Source: Pirellulales bacterium (GTDB lineage Bacteria > Planctomycetota > Planctomycetia > Pirellulales > Thermoguttaceae). Taken from it: 51,768 nucleotides of DNA. Where the stretch lies: positions 1 through 51,768 of the forward strand of contig JADLEL010000116.1 in NCBI GenBank assembly GCA_020846145.1, given 5' to 3'. A program made the position numbers and the translations under genes. The notes below the pieces were generated by a model. That model ran no database searches, was not told where the DNA came from, and worked only from the letters and a program-made list of their open reading frames with translations. Numbering within the stretch: the first letter of the stretch is position 1; every line of letters begins with the position of its first letter. This document shows, piece by piece, positions 1 through 8,080 of the stretch.

Positions 1-42
1 AATTCCTCGGTAGTTCCAACGGGGGATGTCCACCTGCAGCCG

Positions 43-69
43 CGCGAGACCTTTGGGATAGGTCTCGCG
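43..69. repeat. perfect 10-bp hairpin near window edge
   Basis: CGCGAGACCT at 43-52 and its exact complement at 60-69 flank a 7-nt loop. No T-run follows on either strand, so it is not a standard intrinsic terminator. It may be a short palindromic repeat or the tail of a gene that ends outside the window. Confidence 0.6.
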
Positions 70-207
70 GGCTGCTAGTCCCTGAGAGTGTAAGCGTTAA
101 GTGGTCTTGACAATGGGGTCCACCTCACATCCTTGGGGGCATTGGCCGACCGTGTTTGCAATGTACTGAATTCATGGTGTCTTCGGAATCGGTTTTGGAG
201 CACAAAA

Positions 208-942
208 ATGAGCAATGATTTGTTCTGTAAATGGCGAGGTTGGCTGGACCGAATTCGCAAAGAGCAGCTTTTTGATCTGCTTATCAATCAGCATATCTTC
301 AAACAGTTGGGACAATGCACCGCCGCTTACGTTGGAACGCATCAAGGTGCCAAATTGGCTGAATGGATGAAACAAGGCTATATCGCTTTTTCTGGAACAA
401 CCGTAAGGCGGATGCTGGAAAAGCCGCCCGAACCAGCGAAAGCTATATTCTGTAACAATTGCGGTAATCAGATTAATAAACGAACCCAGAAGCCAAATGA
501 AAGCATCTCTTTGGTCATCCTAATGCAGGACATCAAGGAGCACGCCTCAGTGATTACTCGAGAGATGTTCAAAGAGCGATTCAAAAAGGATCCGCTCGGC
601 ACGATCGCGGATCGGGAATTCAACAAGATCACTCGTAGCAAGACGGCAAAAGTGCTGTTGCCTGAAATTGTGGATAGTGACATTAAGGAACTTGAAGAAG
701 TTGCCAAACCCGTGCGAAATCTTGTCAACAAGGTCATCGCTCATACCGAGAGAGATTGCTCGAAGGTCGGCAAACTGAATTTCAAACAGTTGAACGACGC
801 CATAGATGCGTTAGCCAATGCTTATAAGCGTTACTCTATCCTTGTTCGCGGAAGCTACCCGAATCCACTCGTACCACTGGACAATTTTGATGTCCTCGAC
901 GACTTAAAGAAGATATGGCCAGAGCGTAAATCAGGTTCCTGA
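208..942 (+). CDS. AbiU2-like (HEPN-type) hypothetical protein
   Basis: A 244-residue soluble protein. The opening MSNDLFCKWRGWLDRI, followed by a helical region with LFDLLINQHIFKQL and later SISLVILMQDIKEH, resembles AbiU2-type HEPN proteins linked to abortive infection. I recognise the family only by pattern. A putative CxxC pair (FCNNCGNQ) lies mid-protein. The ATG at 208 is preferred over the in-frame ATG at 133 because GGAG lies 7 nt upstream and the family-like sequence begins there. Base composition is more AT-rich than in most genes of the window, and no toxin or antitoxin partner is visible nearby. Function is inferred; it could be a stand-alone defence protein or an unrelated HEPN protein. 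Confidence 0.7.
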   Translation: MSNDLFCKWRGWLDRIRKEQLFDLLINQHIFKQLGQCTAAYVGTHQGAKLAEWMKQGYIAFSGTTVRRMLEKPPEPAKAIFCNNCGNQINKRTQKPNESISLVILMQDIKEHASVITREMFKERFKKDPLGTIADREFNKITRSKTAKVLLPEIVDSDIKELEEVAKPVRNLVNKVIAHTERDCSKVGKLNFKQLNDAIDALANAYKRYSILVRGSYPNPLVPLDNFDVLDDLKKIWPERKSGS

Positions 943-955
943 CACCGCCAGTAAA

Positions 956-988
956 GTAGGGTGGGCCAAGAGCAGCGCAGACCCACCA
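956..988. repeat. GGTGGG...CCCACC palindromic repeat, copy 1
   Basis: A 33-nt unit just after the AbiU2-like gene, with GGTGGG and CCCACC arms around an AGC-rich centre. Similar units lie at 46558-46590 and, more diverged, at 23999-24029, so this is a dispersed family rather than a gene-specific terminator. No T-run follows. Confidence 0.6.
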
Positions 989-1006
989 ATATTGGATAAA
1001 AAACGC

Positions 1007-1822
1007 TCAATACGGCAAAAGTCCCTTCAGTTTCGCGTCTTTCAGCGGTTTTTGGATTTCATATTTCAACTCGACCGGCTTGCCCTTCATTTCGATGCCG
1101 CCGAGTTTCGGGTCCCAGAGCCAGGTCCACTTGCGGAGTTCGCCGCGGGGCAGCAACACGCGGTTGAGGACTTTGGTGCGTTTTTCCTTTTGCCAGCCGC
1201 CGTAGTTCCACGTGTACTGCCAGATTTCATGCCGCATGGTGGCCGCGCCGGGCGAAGCGGCTTCGTAGCTGGTGGGTTTGTCGCGAATGAGCTGCACCAG
1301 AATCCGCACCGTTTTCTTGTCGCCCGCCAGATAGAGCGGCGCGACCTTGTTCTCGTAATGCGGCGATTTTTTAATGTCCTCGGCAATGAAATCGCGGGCG
1401 TCTTCCGCGGGCGCGGCGTCGGGGGAGATGAACGGATCGAATTCCCGCACCGGCGCGAATTGAAAGCCTTCGATCCGCGCGCGGTCCTTCAGCAGGATCG
1501 CCAGATCGTACTTGCCCGCCGGAAGGTTTTTGAAAATCCAGCGGCCGCTCTCGGCGCGCTCGGCCGTTGCATCCCACGCCGGGGCGTCGATTTTCGCCTT
1601 GGCATCCGGCAGTTTGCGCAGGTTCCCGTCCTCGTCGAAACGCGCGATCGCCCCGAGCATCGTCGCGTCTTCGCCGTTTTTCAACTCGACCGTAAGATCG
1701 GCCGCTCGAAGCGCGGGACCGAGAATGAGGAGAAATAAAAGGAAGAAGATTGCAAATTGAAGATTGCGAATTGCAAATTGCAAATTGAACGAACGAGGAT
1801 TGGGGAGAAATGAACGCGACAT
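1007..1822 (-). CDS. secreted hypothetical protein
   Basis: A 271-residue protein with a long N-terminal hydrophobic segment (about residues 20-40, FAIFFLLFLLILGPALRAA) ending in a signal-peptidase-like site. The rest looks like an extracellular beta-rich domain: LPAGKYDLAILLKDR suggests a carboxypeptidase-regulatory or transthyretin-like fold. I do not recognise a named family. The ATG at 1822 was chosen because AAGGAAA lies upstream and the signal peptide follows; the upstream reading-frame extension runs through the structured-RNA candidate and is not protein-like. The N-terminal coding DNA is repetitive (TTGCAAATTG repeats, 1749-1785), which makes the signal region look recently expanded. 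Confidence 0.75.
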   Translation of the reverse strand: MSRSFLPNPRSFNLQFAIRNLQFAIFFLLFLLILGPALRAADLTVELKNGEDATMLGAIARFDEDGNLRKLPDAKAKIDAPAWDATAERAESGRWIFKNLPAGKYDLAILLKDRARIEGFQFAPVREFDPFISPDAAPAEDARDFIAEDIKKSPHYENKVAPLYLAGDKKTVRILVQLIRDKPTSYEAASPGAATMRHEIWQYTWNYGGWQKEKRTKVLNRVLLPRGELRKWTWLWDPKLGGIEMKGKPVELKYEIQKPLKDAKLKGLLPY

Positions 1823-2267
1823 ATTGGTTTCCTTCCGATGTGCGATTGCGCACGGATACCGCGTCGGGTTGAGATTTTCCGAAATAGGGGACTTTGGCCG
1901 CATCCTCCTTTTGTGGTATTTGAAAGTACGTAGCCGGAGAGAAGGATGCTCCGCCTGATTTTTACGGAAGAGGTCATTCGGGCCTTGCTTTGCGAACGAT
2001 ACCATTATCACGATTCTCGCGTCCAAGTAAAGATGGAGGTTTTGTGGCGGAAAAGTCGAGGGATTGTGGGTATCTCCCGGGTGGCGCCGGTTCTCGAACC
2101 GCTGTGGCTCTGCCACAAGAGGCGAGGGCAGATCGCTCCTCCCCGTCAAACGGGACGCTGACCGACCGATGGTTCCCGCCAACACGAACTCCTTAGTGCT
2201 CCCTCTTGGACCTACGACCCACCGGTTCGACAACCTGCTACCCGTTGCGCCATAAAAAATGCTCGCG
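1823..2267. other. non-coding gap with candidate RNA
   Basis: A 445-bp gap between a secreted protein and nnrD. Its 2145-2255 part contains nested complementary segments (see the ncRNA entry), and 2070-2140 contains further perfect palindromes, such as GGTTCTCGAACC at 2089-2100 and TGTGGC/GCCACA. I see no open frame with protein-like composition. Confidence 0.6.
2145..2255 (-). ncRNA. candidate structured RNA, SRP-RNA-like
   Basis: On the minus strand three nested stems can be drawn: AACGGG (2241-2246) with CCCGTT (2149-2154), GGTT (2232-2235) with AACC (2171-2174), and CGAAC (2225-2229) with GTTCG (2185-2189). The innermost arm holds AGGTCC (2208-2213) then GGGAGCA (2197-2203), which resembles the AGGUCC-tetraloop-GGAAGCA tip of SRP RNA domain IV, followed by CTAAGG. 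The tetraloop (AAGA) and the symmetric loop deviate from the consensus, so the SRP assignment is weak. The nested pairing makes some structured RNA plausible. Confidence 0.35.
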
Positions 2268-3203
2268 TTATTTTTCGCTCATCCTCAAAAACGCTTTGGG
2301 TAGAAATTCGATCAAATCGCGAGCGATGAGGGAAACTTCGCCGAGTTCTTTCGCCGCCAGATCGCCGGCGAGGCCGTGGAGATGGGCGGCCAGCCGGGCG
2401 GCGTCGAAGGGAGAGAGACGCTGGCAGAGGAGCGCGGCGATGAGTCCCGTCAGCACGTCGCCCGAACCGCCGGTGGCCATGCCGGGATTGCCGGTTGAGT
2501 TCAAAACGCGCCGCCAGCCGTCGGTGATGAGCGTGCGGTGCCCCTTGAGCAAAACGACCGCGCCGGACTTGGCGGCCAAGGCAATAGCAGCCTGTTGGCG
2601 GGGCGAAAAAATGGGGACAGGCACCTCGCGGTCGGCTTTTTCCATGCTTCCACGTTCGGTTGGCTCGGAGCCAGTCCCCGTTTTTTCGCCTTCGAGTTTC
2701 TTGCGGATCAGCCGCGCGAATTCGCCGGGATGCGGCGTGAGAATCCGCGGCCCGGCGGGCGGCAACAGATAAACATCGGGCTGCGTGGCAAGGGCGTTGA
2801 GCGCGTCGGCATCGACGATAAGCGGCTTTTCGATCTCCCGATAGAGCGCGGCTACCAGTTCATCGAGTTGAGCCGAGCGGCCCAATCCGGGGCCGAGGGC
2901 AAGTGCCGTGGCATTTCGGGCCTCTTCGCGGAGGATCGGCAGCGCGGCGGCGGAAATGCGGCCGGCTTCATCGCACGGCAGCGGGATGGTCGTATAGCAA
3001 GGCTCGAAGCCGGCGACAGAGTCGAGGCAAACCTCCGGCACGGCCACGCGAACCAAGCCCGCCCCGCCCCTGAGCGCCGCCATTCCGGCCAGACCCGCCG
3101 CTCCGCTCATGCCCCGCGAACCGCCGATCACGAGCGCCGTGCCGAAATCGCCCTTGTGGGCGTCCGGCTCGCGCGGCGGCAGGAGGGGAAGAGGATCGTT
3201 CAT
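2268..3203 (-). CDS. nnrD: ADP-dependent NAD(P)H-hydrate dehydratase
   Basis: A 311-residue YjeF C-terminal/ribokinase-like enzyme that repairs NAD(P)HX by ADP-dependent dehydration. Visible marks are KGDFGTALVIGGSRGMSGA (residues 17-35), the HPGEF motif (157-162) and the nucleotide-binding GGSGDVLTGLIAAL (245-258). The NnrE epimerase domain is absent, so this is the stand-alone form. Residues about 172-200 are an in-frame insertion, rich in Gly, Glu and Pro, that corresponds exactly to a palindromic DNA repeat (2604-2688). Family members normally run directly from the HPGEF region into the helix before GAVVLLKG. The insert probably forms a surface loop. Confidence 0.92.
   Translation of the reverse strand: MNDPLPLLPPREPDAHKGDFGTALVIGGSRGMSGAAGLAGMAALRGGAGLVRVAVPEVCLDSVAGFEPCYTTIPLPCDEAGRISAAALPILREEARNATALALGPGLGRSAQLDELVAALYREIEKPLIVDADALNALATQPDVYLLPPAGPRILTPHPGEFARLIRKKLEGEKTGTGSEPTERGSMEKADREVPVPIFSPRQQAAIALAAKSGAVVLLKGHRTLITDGWRRVLNSTGNPGMATGGSGDVLTGLIAALLCQRLSPFDAARLAAHLHGLAGDLAAKELGEVSLIARDLIEFLPKAFLRMSEK
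2604..2688. repeat. palindromic repeat inserted inside nnrD
   Basis: Twenty-two-nt inverted arms at 2604-2625 and 2667-2688 share CGAAAAAA-x-GGGGAC-x-GGC-x-CC with only three mismatches, and enclose about 41 bp. The element lies wholly inside nnrD and is translated in frame. GGGGACAGGCACC-type palindromes resemble intergenic repeats I associate with planctomycete genomes. Confidence 0.8.
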
Positions 3204-3209
3204 GGCTTT

Positions 3210-3344
3210 TTACTTGCTCTTCACGGCGATTTCCGCATCGGGTGCCACGGGCATCTTGCCCGTGCTTCGGGAGTGCACTGGCGAGACGCCAGATGGTGAC
3301 CCCAAGCAACCAATCCATTACTTGCTCTTTACGGCGATTTCCGC
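3210..3344. repeat. 27-bp direct repeats flanking an 81-bp insert
   Basis: Copies at 3210-3236 and 3318-3344 differ at one base. The second encodes the last eight codons and stop of the ADP-ribosylglycohydrolase-like gene. The sequence between them contains two small palindromes, CACGGGCATCTTGCCCGTG and CACTGGCGAGACGCCAG. The second matches a hairpin at 16602-16620. This looks like an element that duplicated the gene's 3' end on arrival. Confidence 0.7.
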
Positions 3345-4988
3345 CCAATAGGCGGCTTCGTATTGCCAACCGCTGGGCTGATTGACCAACTCCACTTTCA
3401 CGCTCTTGCCGGCGTAGCCGCTGAGGTCGATGTCTTCCGTCAACCAGAGGTCGGGGGCGGTTTTGGCATCGACCGGCTTGCGGAGCAACTCCTTGCCGTC
3501 GGCGCGCACGATCAAGTCGAAATCGCCCTGCGGATCGTGCCCGACGACGAGATGCAAGGTCGTTTTGGCTCCATTGGGCACTTCGATGGTCTTGCTCAGC
3601 GTGCAACCGATCTTCTTTTTTTGCGGATGCGTGACGAAGACATTCTTCTTCCCGCCGAACTCGGCGCGCAGGCCGGGATTCATTTCCTTGCCGCAATCGC
3701 GGACTTGCCAGCCGGGAGCGAAATTCTCGATTTGCCGGTTAAAGCCGACAAACTTGATTTTGGCCAGTTCCTCCGCGGTGAAGCGGCTGTCGGCGATGGG
3801 GCCGGGCTTGCCGCTGTCTTCGAATTTGCCGGGCCGCGGTTCCTGCATGGGAATCAGAAAGACCTCTTCGCCGTTTTCGACAGCGATTTTTCCGCCCGTG
3901 CGGACGACGATCTGCCGGGCGAGTTTTTCGCAAACGTCGATCAGTCCGGGAAAATTATAGGCGGTGTAGCTGAAAAGCGTGTTCCGGTCGAGTTCCTTGG
4001 TGAATTTCTCCGGCAGCTTGGCGTAGCCGACCGTGGTGAAGAGTACGCCCGCCGCGCTCGACGGATTGCAGTCGGAATCGAGCCCGCAGCGGCAGGCGAT
4101 TATCGCAGTCTGGTCGAGATCGCCCTTGCCGAACAGCAATCCGATGACGACGTACGCGCCGTTGATGCGGCAATCGATGCCGCCGTTGGTAACCGGCAGC
4201 CCGCGGTAGTTGTCCTTGCAGAATTTTTCCTCGCAGCGGTTCCACGTCTTTTGCCAGTCGTTCGGATCTTCGCGATGCCAGGCCAGGACATCGCGGATCA
4301 CTTGGGCGTAGCGGCTTTCGGCGGGAATGGCCTTCAAGGCATATTCGACGAGTTTCACGGGATCGCTCTCGAAAAAGGCCCGCCCGTAAAGCGCGCCGAC
4401 GAACTGGCCGGCGTACACTCCCTCGCCGTAGTTCATCAGCCGGCCGAATTTATCGCCGAGTTCGATCGACGCATTGGGCAGGCCGGGCGCGATCAGGCCC
4501 GAAAAATCGGCCTCGATCTGGTAATCGATGTCGTTGGGGCATTGGTTGAACCGCGGATGGCTCGAGTCGGGCGGGGCGATGCCGTCGCGAAGGTTCGTTC
4601 GGCCCGCGTTGTTCGCGCACCACAAATTGTATCGCGAATTGGCGAAATCGATGCCCGCCTGACGGATGCCGACCTCCAGACCGTACTGCTCCAGCGAACG
4701 CAGGAAAGTCATTTCGACGTAGAGATCGTCCTGCTTGAAGGCGCGGTTGATGAGTTTCGGCTCCCACTTGGGCATTTTCTCCTCGGGGATGATTTTTCCG
4801 GCATATTTGAACTCGGTCGGGTCGCCGAGCGAGACGCCGGCAATCTGGCCGATCCAGCCGGCCGTCATTTTGTCGCGATACTCCTCGACCGGCAGCCGCC
4901 GGAATTGAGGCTCCGACGCACGGCAAACGAGGGCCAAGGCAGTCAGGCTCAACAGTACGGATCCGATTGGTGCGAACGAAGTTTTCAT
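3318..4988 (-). CDS. secreted ADP-ribosylglycohydrolase-fold protein
   Basis: A 556-residue protein with an N-terminal signal peptide (residues 1-24, ending CRASEP). The catalytic-fold part (about 30-380) has the acidic motifs expected for the ADP-ribosylglycohydrolase/DraG superfamily: QDDLYVEM (86-93) and CGLDSDCNPSSAAGVL (301-316), the latter matching GxDxDxxAAxxG. A C-terminal beta domain (about 420-550, with LVVGHDPQGDFDLIVRADG and WLTEDIDLSGYAGKSVKVEL) looks like a carbohydrate-binding or NPCBM-like module. An extracellular role on glycans or nucleoside conjugates is inferred, since export argues against cytoplasmic ADP-ribose removal. The gene is divergent from the glycoside hydrolase next door. 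Confidence 0.88.
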   Translation of the reverse strand: MKTSFAPIGSVLLSLTALALVCRASEPQFRRLPVEEYRDKMTAGWIGQIAGVSLGDPTEFKYAGKIIPEEKMPKWEPKLINRAFKQDDLYVEMTFLRSLEQYGLEVGIRQAGIDFANSRYNLWCANNAGRTNLRDGIAPPDSSHPRFNQCPNDIDYQIEADFSGLIAPGLPNASIELGDKFGRLMNYGEGVYAGQFVGALYGRAFFESDPVKLVEYALKAIPAESRYAQVIRDVLAWHREDPNDWQKTWNRCEEKFCKDNYRGLPVTNGGIDCRINGAYVVIGLLFGKGDLDQTAIIACRCGLDSDCNPSSAAGVLFTTVGYAKLPEKFTKELDRNTLFSYTAYNFPGLIDVCEKLARQIVVRTGGKIAVENGEEVFLIPMQEPRPGKFEDSGKPGPIADSRFTAEELAKIKFVGFNRQIENFAPGWQVRDCGKEMNPGLRAEFGGKKNVFVTHPQKKKIGCTLSKTIEVPNGAKTTLHLVVGHDPQGDFDLIVRADGKELLRKPVDAKTAPDLWLTEDIDLSGYAGKSVKVELVNQPSGWQYEAAYWAEIAVKSK

Positions 4989-5076
4989 GGAACTCTCCTG
5001 GAAAATTGAAATTTCGAGTGTAACGACCGCATTGTAAGTTGCCGGGTGAAGTTAGTCAATAATCCAAGGTTGGAAT

Positions 5077-5105
5077 TTGACCGTGGTGGTGGATCGGGAT
5101 ATCGT
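5077..5105 (+). promoter_or_regulatory. weak candidate promoter for the glycoside hydrolase
   Basis: TTGACC at 5077-5082 and TATCGT at 5100-5105 are separated by 17 nt on the plus strand. The -10 is poor. It lies in the divergent gap upstream of the 5228 gene and just before a palindromic repeat that would be transcribed in the leader. Confidence 0.3.
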
Positions 5106-5130
5106 CGAGTAAAATATAGCTTTGTCCCGT

Positions 5131-5197
5131 GTAGGTTATGCCTCGGCATAACTCATTGGCGAGCGTTATTTTTTCGTTATACTGAAGCATAACCTAC
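5131..5197. repeat. GTAGGTTATGC palindromic element
   Basis: Inverted arms at 5131-5152 and 5176-5197 match at 19 of 22 positions, and each arm is itself a small palindrome around GTTATGC/GCATAAC. A single arm of the same family lies at 38947-38968 upstream of flgB. The element ends 30 bp before the glycoside hydrolase start. Confidence 0.75.
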
Positions 5198-5227
5198 TTC
5201 CACAATCCTCGATAAGGAACTTGTGTC

Positions 5228-8047
5228 ATGACAATGCCCAAACTCGCGACTATCGCTCTTATGCTTTGCCCCTGGGGCGCAACGACGTTCGCCGCGGAGC
5301 CGTCGGCCCCCGCCGATCTGGAATCCTGCAACGTCGTCTGGACGACTCCCAGCAAGGACGCCGCCGGCTCGATGCCGCTGGGCAACGGCGAGTTGGGATT
5401 GAACCTCTGGATCGAGGAAAACGGCGATCTGCAATTTTACATCAGCCGCACCGACTCCCTGAGCGAGATTTCGCAGTTGGTGAAACTCGGCAAGGTCCGC
5501 GTTTCGCTTGCGCCCAATCCGTTTCTCGGAGGCGCGCCCTTCAAGCAGGAACTCCGGCTCCGCGAAGGCCGCTGCGAAATTACGGGCGGCGAGGGCGAGA
5601 AACGAGTCAAGTTGACGGTATTCGTCGATGCCGAGCGGCCTGTCGTGCATATTTTGGGTGAGTCGGCTTCGCCGCTTGCGGTAAAGGCGTCGTTGGAAAC
5701 GTGGCGCACGGCGCGCCGCGCGCTGCCGAATGCGGAGGAACGCTCGGCCTGGACCATGCTGCAAGCGCCCTTCGATCTTTACGAATCGGCCGACGTCTTC
5801 CCCGACGGCATCGGCGATGCGGTCGCCATGTATCACCGCAACGAGGAATCGGTCGTGCCGAATACGATCGAGCACCAATCGTTGCAGGCGGCCGCGGATA
5901 AAATTGCCGATCCGCTCTTGCATCGCACGTTCGGCGGCTGGATGGCCGCGCCCGGCTTCAAGGCGGCGGAAGGCCATGCGATCGAATCGCCCGCGGCGGT
6001 GAAATCGTTCGCCCTGCGCATCGCCGCCCCTTGCGCGCAAACGGAAACTGCCCAAGCCTGGTTGGAGATGGCGAAGGAACTTGCCGCCGATTCCGCCGAT
6101 GCCCAAGATGCCCTACGCCGCACGGCCGCATGGTGGCAGGCGTTTTGGGGCCGATCGTGGATTTTCCCCTCCGGGGACGGCGGCGTGGATATCCCCGCCA
6201 ACAAGCATCCGCTGCGGATCGGCGTCGATTCCAACGGCCAAAACCGCCTGCCGGGCTACCTCAGCCGTGCCGGCGTTTACGACCGCGCGCTTGCGTCCGA
6301 GGAAATCGTCCAAATCGTGGCTGCGGGCCGGGAAGCGGAATCGCCGGTCCGCGAAGGCTTCCAATCTCTTGCGTCCGCACAGGGCCTTGATCCGGGCCAG
6401 TACGTCAAGATGGCGCGCAGCGGCGGCAATATCGACTTTGCGAAGGGGCTCACGCTCGAAACGTGGTTCAAGCCGGAGGGGAAAAATTCCGGCCGCCTTT
6501 TCGACAAAATCACCGCCGGCGGCAGCGACGGATTCCTCTTCGACAACGTGCCCGGCGACTCGCTGCGGTTGATCGTAGGCGCCGCGACGCTCGATGCGCC
6601 GCCGGGCATCCTCAAAGCCGGACCATGGCATCACGTCGCCGCAACGGTCGAGACGGCCACCGGCGAGATGCGCATTTATCTCGACGGCAAACTTGTCGCT
6701 CGGCGGCCCGGCGACACCGGTTCGCCGCTGGCGCGCAGCTACACGCTGCAACGCTACGTGCAGGCCTGCGGCGGGCGCGGGACCTACCCCATCAAATTCA
6801 ACGGCAGCATCTTCACCGTCGAGCCGAAGGCGGTCGGTTTGCCGTTTAGCCCCGACTATCGCGATTGGGGCGATTGCCACTGGTGGCAGAACGTTCGCAT
6901 TCCGTATCACGCCATGCTCGCAAGCCGCGACCTCGACATGATGAACCCGCTGTTCCGCATGTACGAAGCGGTCCGCCCGTTGTGCGAAGCGCGGGCGAAA
7001 ATCTATCACGATTGCGAGGGCTGTTATTTCCCCGAAACGATGACCGTCTGGGGGCTCTATTCCAATCAGAACTACGGTTGGGATCGCACCGGGAAAAAGC
7101 CCAGCGACGTGCAGTGCTTCTCCTGGCGCTACGCCTGGAACCAAGGGCCGGAACTCGTCGCGCTGATGCTCGACCGCTGGGACTATACGGTTGACGAGAA
7201 ATTCCTCCGGGAAGAGGCGTTGCCGATGGCCGAATCGGTGCTCCGCTATTTCGACGCCCGCTTCCGAAAAGATGACCGCGGCAAAATCGTGCTCGATCCG
7301 ACGCAGGCGGTCGAGACCTACGCGTACGATGTCATCAACGACGCGCCGACCGTGGCCGGATTGGTCGCCATAACCGCCCGGCTCCGTGCCCTGCCGGAAA
7401 AGCTGACGTCCCCCGAGCAGCGGGCGTTCTTCGCCAAAATGAAAGCCGCCTGTCCGGCGGTGCCGGTCGAGGAAGAGAAGCACGGCGGGAAGCTTTTCCG
7501 CGAACTGGCACCCGCCGAGAAGTACGCCAAGCGGACGAGCAACTGCGAGAATCCCGAACTTTACGCCATCTGGCCTTTCCGCCTGTACGGCCTCGGCAAG
7601 CCGGATATTGAAATCGCCCGCGCCGCCTACGCGCATCGCCGCAATCATCTCGATGCCGGCTGGGGCTACGACGGCACTTGCGCCGCGCTGCTGGGCCTGA
7701 CCGACGAGGCCGCGCGGATTATGAAGGTGAAGTGCGCGAATTCGCACCCGGCGTACCGCTGGCCCGCCACCTGGGGGCCGAATTTCGATTGGCTCCCCGA
7801 CCAGGACCACGGCAGCAGCCTGTTGGTAATGGCGCAGTTCATGCTGCTGCAATGCGACGGCGACAAAATCATGCTGCTGCCCGCTTGGCCCAAGGATTGG
7901 GACGTCTCGTTCAAGCTCCACGCGCCGAAGAACACCACCGTCGAGTGCGTTTATCGCCGCGGGAAGATCGAGAAATTGGAAGTCGTTCCGCCCGAACGCG
8001 AAAAAGACGTGCGGGCGATGGCGGGCAGTTTTCCCCTGCCGCCGTGA
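5228..8047 (+). CDS. secreted DUF5703/GH95-like glycoside hydrolase with inserted LamG-like domain
   Basis: A 939-residue exported protein (signal peptide about 1-22). Residues 31-315 match the DUF5703 N-terminal beta domain (VVWTTPSKDAAGSMPLGNGE). From about 502 the alpha/alpha six-hairpin catalytic part resumes (YTLQRYVQACGGRGTYPIKF, then DCHWWQNVRIPYH), resembling GH95-type fucosidases. Residues 318-501 interrupt the hydrolase with a concanavalin/LamG-like module (LTLETWFKPEGK, WHHVAATVETATGEMRIYLDG). GATAAGGAA lies upstream of the ATG; a second in-frame ATG lies two codons later. The substrate is unknown; a deoxyhexose or sulfated polysaccharide is only a guess. An AraC regulator is convergent immediately downstream. 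Confidence 0.88.
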   Translation: MTMPKLATIALMLCPWGATTFAAEPSAPADLESCNVVWTTPSKDAAGSMPLGNGELGLNLWIEENGDLQFYISRTDSLSEISQLVKLGKVRVSLAPNPFLGGAPFKQELRLREGRCEITGGEGEKRVKLTVFVDAERPVVHILGESASPLAVKASLETWRTARRALPNAEERSAWTMLQAPFDLYESADVFPDGIGDAVAMYHRNEESVVPNTIEHQSLQAAADKIADPLLHRTFGGWMAAPGFKAAEGHAIESPAAVKSFALRIAAPCAQTETAQAWLEMAKELAADSADAQDALRRTAAWWQAFWGRSWIFPSGDGGVDIPANKHPLRIGVDSNGQNRLPGYLSRAGVYDRALASEEIVQIVAAGREAESPVREGFQSLASAQGLDPGQYVKMARSGGNIDFAKGLTLETWFKPEGKNSGRLFDKITAGGSDGFLFDNVPGDSLRLIVGAATLDAPPGILKAGPWHHVAATVETATGEMRIYLDGKLVARRPGDTGSPLARSYTLQRYVQACGGRGTYPIKFNGSIFTVEPKAVGLPFSPDYRDWGDCHWWQNVRIPYHAMLASRDLDMMNPLFRMYEAVRPLCEARAKIYHDCEGCYFPETMTVWGLYSNQNYGWDRTGKKPSDVQCFSWRYAWNQGPELVALMLDRWDYTVDEKFLREEALPMAESVLRYFDARFRKDDRGKIVLDPTQAVETYAYDVINDAPTVAGLVAITARLRALPEKLTSPEQRAFFAKMKAACPAVPVEEEKHGGKLFRELAPAEKYAKRTSNCENPELYAIWPFRLYGLGKPDIEIARAAYAHRRNHLDAGWGYDGTCAALLGLTDEAARIMKVKCANSHPAYRWPATWGPNFDWLPDQDHGSSLLVMAQFMLLQCDGDKIMLLPAWPKDWDVSFKLHAPKNTTVECVYRRGKIEKLEVVPPEREKDVRAMAGSFPLPP

Positions 8048-8080
8048 AGGGGAACGACGTCGGACCGAGAGAATCGGGAG

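Noticed and set aside
2040..2257. tRNA-like pieces (GGCGCAACGGGTAGC, GGTTCGAGAACC)
   Set aside because: No complete acceptor, anticodon (5-bp stem, 7-nt loop) and T-arm could be drawn on either strand.
6113..7921. 602-residue minus-strand open frame inside the glycoside hydrolase
   Set aside because: It mirrors a high-GC gene, has low-complexity composition and no domain; a shadow.
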